Shown here in pieces: positions 59,401 to 64,000 of a stretch of 64,000 nucleotides of DNA. Source of the stretch: Antedon mediterranea (taxonomy: Eukaryota > Echinodermata > Crinoidea > Comatulida > Antedonidae). The notes beneath the pieces were generated by a model that was given only the letters and a program-made list of their open reading frames with translations, searched no databases and was not told the origin of the DNA. Position 1 is the stretch's first letter; each line of letters opens with the position of its first letter. Location: assembly GCF_964355755.1 (NCBI RefSeq), contig NC_092676.1, forward strand, positions 29,337,871 to 29,401,870. Direction: 5' to 3'. Made by a program: the position numbers and the translations under genes.

Positions 59401-61242
59401 GTTTATAAAGCTCTGTCAACACTATTAAACTAGTTTACAAACAAAAAGTGTGATAAATATGGTAGTGATATGACATCACCTCCATATATGAGCATATCAC
59501 ATTTTTTGTCACATGAAGTTTGATAGTGTGGACAGAGCTTTAGAAAGTAGATGGATATAATTATCCTAAACAAAAACAAAATCGTGCATTTAGAATATTA
59601 CAGCCAAAACAATATTGGAATAATTCTTGCACATTTAAAGTTTATTTACAATGTATATAAATAGGGTGGATTCAAACCTATTAGACAACAATTTTACCAC
59701 TTTCAAAGGGTACTTGTACAATTAATATGCAATCCCAAAACCTATTTCAGAAGACAACACCCAAGTATTAATTGTGAACACTCCCACTTTGAGGAAACGC
59801 CTTAATATTTATTTTCAAAGACATACCTCAGACACAGCTTTCTTTGCACCATCTTTGTCACAGAAAGATACAAAAGCGTAACCTCTGTTGTTTTGCGTGT
59901 TTGGATCAATCATTAACCTCATGTCCCAGATTCTGCCGCATTTCTCAAACAACGGGACAAGATCATACTCAAAAACATCTCGTGGAAGCTTACCAACAAA
60001 TAACTGCGAAAACAAAATAATTCTGTAGTTTTAAAATATATCTTATTATTAAACAGGATGAATAACTCAAATCATAGATCATACTCAAAAACATCCTGTG
60101 AAAGTTTACCAACGAATAATTGAAAACAAAATAATAGTTCGAAAATCTATTGCAATATTAACAAGGATGAAAAACCAGAGAAAAGATAAGAGTTAAAACG
60201 AATTGTAAAAACTGGAGACAAAGAAACAAAGACCATGACAGAACTATGACAATCAAGAGATAAAGATTACAATGACAGATGCCAGCAAGAACGACAAAAG
60301 AAAACAATTGATAATTAGATAGAATTGAATAATAGCAACAAAGAAATCAAAATAATGAAGTCAGCAACAAAGCAAAGCTTTTGCATATGTTTAAGTACCT
60401 CTGTGTTGGCTGGAGCTGGTCCTTCCCAGTCAGGTGGTGGCCCTCCATATTTTCGTTGTCCCGTCGTTACATCTAGTGAATAACCCGTACTGGCTAATAA
60501 TTCCTGTAAAATACAAATGTTTTTGTTACGTAACCACAGATGTAAGTAGGTCATATCATTTGAAGACTGAACTTAAATAACCGAGTACAAAAGCGATTGT
60601 GAGGCTGTGTGTTTAAATTATACATTCACAAAATGTACAGAACATAAATTAAATTAGTTTATGTACCTGAACTTTAGCTTCATCTGGACCCATTTTGTCG
60701 GCTCCGGATTGCGCCCCTTTCATTTTTCGTTGCCTGTATGTTTTGATGACACCACAAAGGAATGCACTTTTATTATTTACATGAGTTAAGTCACTGTCTG
60801 AAAACTGTTTTAAAACACCAACAGCATCTGTTTCGTTTAGTTCTCTAAGAGCGTCTAATGCACGTTCATCAAGTTCTTCCTCTTGTAGCATCCCTGCAAG
60901 AAAAATTAATTTTATTTCTAAATTGAAGTGATTTAATAATCAATTAGAATTAGTTATGGCATAATTAATACAAAGAATAGCGGGCTTTCATTTTAAGAGG
61001 ATTGTTTTTCTAAATTGGGAAATGTCTGGTAATATAATGCCATAAGTACCATTGGAAAAGAATTTGTCCATCTCCTCTGCAACTTTCTGGGGGTAACCCA
61101 TCCCAAGAAATTTATCATAGTTCTCTGTTTTTGCTACTGGGTCTTCAGGTTCTTGTGATTCCTGCGTCTCCATTGGTTCTTCTTGTTCTGCTACTTCATC
61201 TACATTTTCCTCCTTGACGACATCTCCATTTGTTTCAGACAT
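56494..61242 (-). CDS. SYNCRIP: hnRNP Q/R (SYNCRIP-like) RNA-binding protein (complete, 645 aa per isoform)
   Basis: Pre-mRNA and mRNA-binding protein of the hnRNP Q/R family, acting in splicing, mRNA transport and stability. Minus-strand exons: 61242-61050, 60893-60667, 60503-60399, 60003-59827, one of 58968-58833 or 58628-58493, 58283-58078, 57773-57499, 57112-56494. The acidic N-terminal domain (residues 1 to about 170) is followed by three RRMs: RRM1 with RNP2 LFVGKL (176-181) and RNP1 RGYAFVSF (215-222); RRM2 with LYVAPI or LYVGSI and RNP1 RGFAFLEY (297-304); RRM3 with VYVRNL (352-357) and KDYCFVHY (383-390). A glycine/arginine/tyrosine-rich RGG tail (about 440-645) ends in YSGGWS. Length and domain order match vertebrate SYNCRIP and hnRNP R. 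A single invertebrate gene may be equally related to both, so the symbol is a family label. Confidence 0.96.
57236..57478. mobile_element. MITE family A copy 10 plus partial duplicate
   Basis: A copy with trimmed ends (ACACTATCAAACTTTATG to AAAGTTTGATAGTGTAAC) is followed at about 57405-57476 by a second right half ('gtccatatatgggcacatca' to 'agtttgatagtg'). It is in hnRNP Q/R intron 7, ending about 20 nt past exon 7's donor. Confidence 0.8.
58493..58628 (-). CDS. hnRNP Q/R alternative exon 5b
   Basis: A 136-nt exon encoding LNDHVLKGNKAMCVKHSTPN and then TLYVGSIPKNKTEAEIKEEF. It has the same start phase (0), end phase (1), length and domain position as the exon at 58833-58968, with 21 of 45 residues identical. 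It keeps the RRM2 RNP2 (LYVGSI) but has a changed linker where the family usually reads 'GV..SVAN'. Acceptor TTTTCCCAG and donor GTAAGT are sound. Splicing it after exon 5a would give CCT AAA TGA, an immediate stop. Confidence 0.88.
58833..58968 (-). CDS. hnRNP Q/R alternative exon 5a (canonical version)
   Basis: A 136-nt exon encoding LNDLEIQPNRKIGVTRSVAN, then KLYVAPIPKSKTREDIMEEF. It has the family-typical linker (EI.P.K.IGV..SVAN) and RRM2 start. Acceptor AACTTAACAG is weak in pyrimidines; donor GTAAGT is strong. It is separated from exon 5b by a 204-nt intron. Confidence 0.9.
59405..59545. mobile_element. MITE family A copy 11
   Basis: TAAAGCTCTGTCAACACTAT and AGTTTGATAGTGTGGACAGA, then GCTTTA, with a shortened centre. 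It lies in the hnRNP Q/R intron between exon 4 and exon 5a. Confidence 0.85.
60078..60136 (-). pseudogene. Degenerate duplicate of hnRNP Q/R exon 4 start
   Basis: On the minus strand this reads LFVGKLSQDVFEYD-like codons preceded by the same 'attttgttttc' as the true exon. It is about 85-90% identical to 59961-60020 at a distance of about 118 bp. The acceptor AG of the true exon ('ttttcgcag') is replaced by 'ttttcaatt', so this copy cannot splice, and homology stops after the first 14 or so codons. Confidence 0.75.
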
Positions 61243-61809
61243 CTATTAATTATTATATATAGAAAAAAACATATATATATAATTTGTGCTGTTCAATTTA
61301 AGAATGTTTATAGGTGTAGGCTAGATCAAATAATTTAGCCTGCGATGTCCTAGTGGTAGGACAGCCGCGGTAGCCACAGCGCACACAAAACTACGATTTG
61401 CTTGCTGGGATAGGCCTAGATTCGGGCCTAGATTTCTTTGTTCTCTCGTCGCGTGTTTATGCCAGGCAGGCTAGCATTTTATTTAACACAGTTCGAGTCG
61501 TCTAATAAAATCTCTTTCAGAGCACATATCTGAGGCTGAATACAAGTTTTATTTAACATATTGATAAACTGCAGTGCAAACAATTATGGAAAATGGCTTA
61601 TTACCGCATTAAAAACAACAGGAAATCAACTGAATTAACCAATTTATTATCACGGAAAAATCTAAAATCGATTTAGGCCATGCCTGGCGTTTTAATCATT
61701 CATTACTAAAAAATATAAACACCAAAAATCGATATTAAAAACAATAAGTTAAGAGCCAAAAAGCCATACAAATATATCGCAAGACAAAATAAAAACAAAA
61801 AAACTTTAC

Positions 61810-61940
61810 CTTGGAGATTATCGTTTAGAATTTTAACCCAAAAATGACCGCTAATTTTGAAAAATGTTACAACTTTGAAACAGAATTGTAGATAGAACAA
61901 GCTATGGAGAAAGGTGGTGTAGAGAGCCGCGTCGTGGGGA
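61810..61940 (-). other. Putative 5'UTR exon of hnRNP Q/R
   Basis: The ATG at 61242 follows directly on a possible acceptor (TTAATAG after a TTTTTTTCT tract), so the 5'UTR is probably split. On the minus strand a good donor, CCAAG|GTAAAG, ends at 61810, preceded by C- and CpG-rich sequence ('cacgacgcggctct') that could be the promoter edge. The start of the exon is not determined. Confidence 0.4.
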
Positions 61941-63830
61941 GGATTAAGGTAGCGTCAGCTCTCATAGACGGGTTTCATGGCCTCACTTGATTGGTTAAAA
62001 TGCATAATTGTTTCGCGGGCTATCCTAATATGGGTATGACATATCCATATTTGGGATTTACTTTTAACAGATTCCTTAGCTTTTATTAATCTTTTTGTGA
62101 GGCGGTCATCACCCTTTTGTTCAAAATACACAAAACTGTACAATAAAACGCCCTGCTATATAAATACGACATCGGACCAGGGAGGTGTCGGACAATACTT
62201 TTGTTGTTAAATCTTGTTATTCATGTACTGCTTTAAAAAAAAAAATGTAAGCATTTAATACTGCAGCAGCAGATCTACTATTTTTACAAACAGAGTAGAC
62301 TAGCAGCAATGAAGCATTGTGTAAAAGAATCATTATTCTTTACTCCATGTTATAGGCCTATTTGAATTTAGGTATCTTTATTTTTATAAAGTAAAATTTC
62401 GACAGTTCTTTTTTTAAAATTCTATAAGCATGTATAACACCAATCCGTCAGCCGTCTGGAAAGAAGAAATAATTGATTATTTAATTTGAAAATAAACATT
62501 AATTAAATGATTAGGCCATGGAGGATTTCTTTTCCCGACACACATCAGACTCGCCTTCCAATGTATTAGGTACACTGCTGGCATCGGTTTTACATAGACA
62601 TATGTTATTTTCAATCTTCTTAAAATGTATCTCACAAAAACATGAAAAATGAAGATTAATAAAAAAGACTTTGAATAGGCCATTTGGCAGTTTTAATAAA
62701 GGTAATAATCACTTCCGTAGAAAAAACCTTAACAAAGATTTTATAAATAAAAATTCTGCATGCTTTCGACATCGAGAAATAAGTTCTCTGAACGTCTTTT
62801 GTTTGTAAATGTTTATAAATTTCTGAAAACTCTGAAATTTAACACAAGATGAAGACAGATTGTATCACATAGGCCTAAGCACCGTAAGGATTTTTTTCAT
62901 CATGTGCGGCGTCCGACTGATGTTTGTATATAAGATAAGATAAGATAAATCTTTATTGTCATGAACACAACAAGGCGAACATGAATTAATATGCATTAAT
63001 TATGTCATTTGTACAATATGCCTACCACTTTACATTACCATAACACTAACAGCGGCGTTTATTTTTATATTTTTATTATATTTATTCTGTGTAGGCCTAT
63101 TTGTTTTTTACGATTTGACGTTAAACGAAAAAATAACTAATGTTTTCTGTTTGATTTCAATACGTCACACCACGATTATTCTTTATTTATTCTGGAGTAT
63201 TGGAGAGCCACTTTGATAGTGCTTGCACTGTTGGCAATCCTCGGGGTACTCCATCCACACTTGTTTTGATAATCATGTTAGTTCTTTCTGTTTGTATACC
63301 TGAAAATTGAATAAATAAATAAATGTAGACCTAAAAGAGAACAATTTATTCAGTATACTTTTGCAAAACATGTATAGTAAATAACAGAGGCGTTTCTATG
63401 TATTTAGTGTATTTATTTATACTGTGTATTTGTTGTTTTTTTACGATGTGACGTTAAAACAAAAAATAACAATTGTTTTCTATTTATTAAATGAATGAAG
63501 AACGTGTTGTACATATTAATTTTTGATTTAACGATTTCAACTTTTGAATCAACAAATCTATATAATAATAATGACCCTAAGTTTAACATCTATGGTGGTA
63601 TGAGAACAAAAAAGTATTTTGATAATTTCACCAGGGCGTTAAATACCATGGAGGAAAAATGGTTATACCTTCCTGATTTGACACTGTACTGTAATTACAT
63701 AACAAGGAGAGCAGGAGAGAAGAACAAAATGCACTCAATACAATTGACAGAGCGCCCTCTCCTTAATAGATATTCATAAATATTTATGAGGTAGATATGA
63801 CACGCGAACCATAAACATAAATAGGCCACC
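61941..63830. other. Distal intergenic DNA without a supported gene
   Basis: Contains a GATAA-type simple tail (62930-62960), a probable retroposon 3' end ending in (AATA)n at about 63185-63330, and AT-rich filler. A 94-codon plus-strand frame (63495-63779) starts with a hydrophobic stretch but has no homology I recognise and no supporting context. Confidence 0.4.
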
Positions 63831-63914
63831 ATGGCAACATCGCGCTTCAACGACAGATTCACTGTGGCCGATTTGTGTGGAAAGGAGGCGGAGAAGTTTT
63901 TATGTCACACATGA
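63831..63914 (+). CDS. Possible start of a further gene, or short ORF (27 codons)
   Basis: GCCACCATGG is a perfect Kozak context, rare in this AT-rich DNA. The frame MATSRFNDRFTVADLCGKEA continues to a TGA at 63912. The composition (CpG, balanced codons) looks more genic than the surroundings. It may be a first coding exon spliced to something beyond the window, although no strong GT donor precedes the stop, or a small upstream ORF. Confidence 0.3.
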   Translation: MATSRFNDRFTVADLCGKEAEKFLCHT

Positions 63915-64000
63915 CTGGAAATCAAACTTTAAAAACTCGGTTTTAACCACAAAACTTGCATTTTAGTTTTTTACCATCGACTTTATTATCAAGTCGTAAT

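Noticed and set aside
61325-61435. Possible tRNA-like A box 'tcctagtggtaggacagc'
   Set aside because: No convincing B box or stem structure; left unannotated.
63495-63779. 94-codon plus-strand ORF with a hydrophobic N-terminus
   Set aside because: No recognisable family, AT-driven composition, no promoter or splice context.
1-64000. CRISPR arrays, operons, ribosome binding sites, prophage
   Set aside because: The window is animal nuclear DNA; the tandem repeats are minisatellites and satellites without the spacer pattern of CRISPR.

Overview
This is eukaryotic, animal genomic DNA. It is AT-rich, all recognisable genes are split by introns (almost all GT-AG), and coding exons fill roughly 12-13% of the window. 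Five protein-coding loci were rebuilt by joining exons with consistent splice phase: the 3' part of an ephrin gene (+), a complete MOB3-type kinase activator (-), a secretory-pathway JmjC/EF-hand protein with an ER-retention tail (-), a complete SRRM1 splicing co-activator (+) and a complete hnRNP Q/R (SYNCRIP-like) RNA-binding protein (-). A GPI-type ephrin, a single MOB3, a single hnRNP Q/R, a high density of short TIR elements and abundant 'taggcctac'-like words would suit an invertebrate deuterostome, perhaps an echinoderm. That assignment is inference only.

Layout: 1-6067 has no coding exon I can support and is probably upstream or intron 1 of the ephrin gene. 6068-7562 holds the last four ephrin exons. 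7563-18055 is intergenic and rich in small hairpin transposons and SINEs. 18056-28049 is MOB3; its 5.4-kb first intron carries a 2-kb foldback element and a second TIR element. 29200-34382 is the JmjC/EF-hand gene, with a G-rich minisatellite in intron 2. 34383-38188 lies between that gene and SRRM1, which are divergently transcribed, and is largely one 3-kb inverted-repeat element carrying a 97-98-bp satellite and younger insertions. 38189-52479 is SRRM1 (13 coding exons), with a 1.3-kb 25-bp minisatellite in intron 3 and a hAT-like element in intron 5. 52480-56493 holds SINEs, a 66-bp satellite and the probable 3'UTR of hnRNP Q/R. 56494-61242 is hnRNP Q/R, with a 5'UTR exon near 61.8-61.9 kb. 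The remainder shows no clear gene.

The genes do not form one pathway. SRRM1 and hnRNP Q/R are both nuclear RNA-processing factors, the ephrin is a cell-surface Eph ligand, MOB3 is an NDR/STK-type kinase adaptor, and the JmjC protein is probably an ER-lumen 2-oxoglutarate oxygenase.

Most interesting observations: (1) two 136-nt exons of hnRNP Q/R with identical phase encode alternative versions of the RRM1-RRM2 linker and start of RRM2, and joining both creates an immediate stop, so they look mutually exclusive; a third, degenerate exon duplication lies upstream. (2) A JmjC oxygenase has a signal peptide, an EF-hand and a C-terminal KEEL. (3) Two introns require GC-AG splicing. (4) A TIR/satellite composite element ends about 125 bp before the SRRM1 start codon. 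(5) A dense set of TIR/MITE families includes one copy that ends some 20 nt from a splice acceptor.
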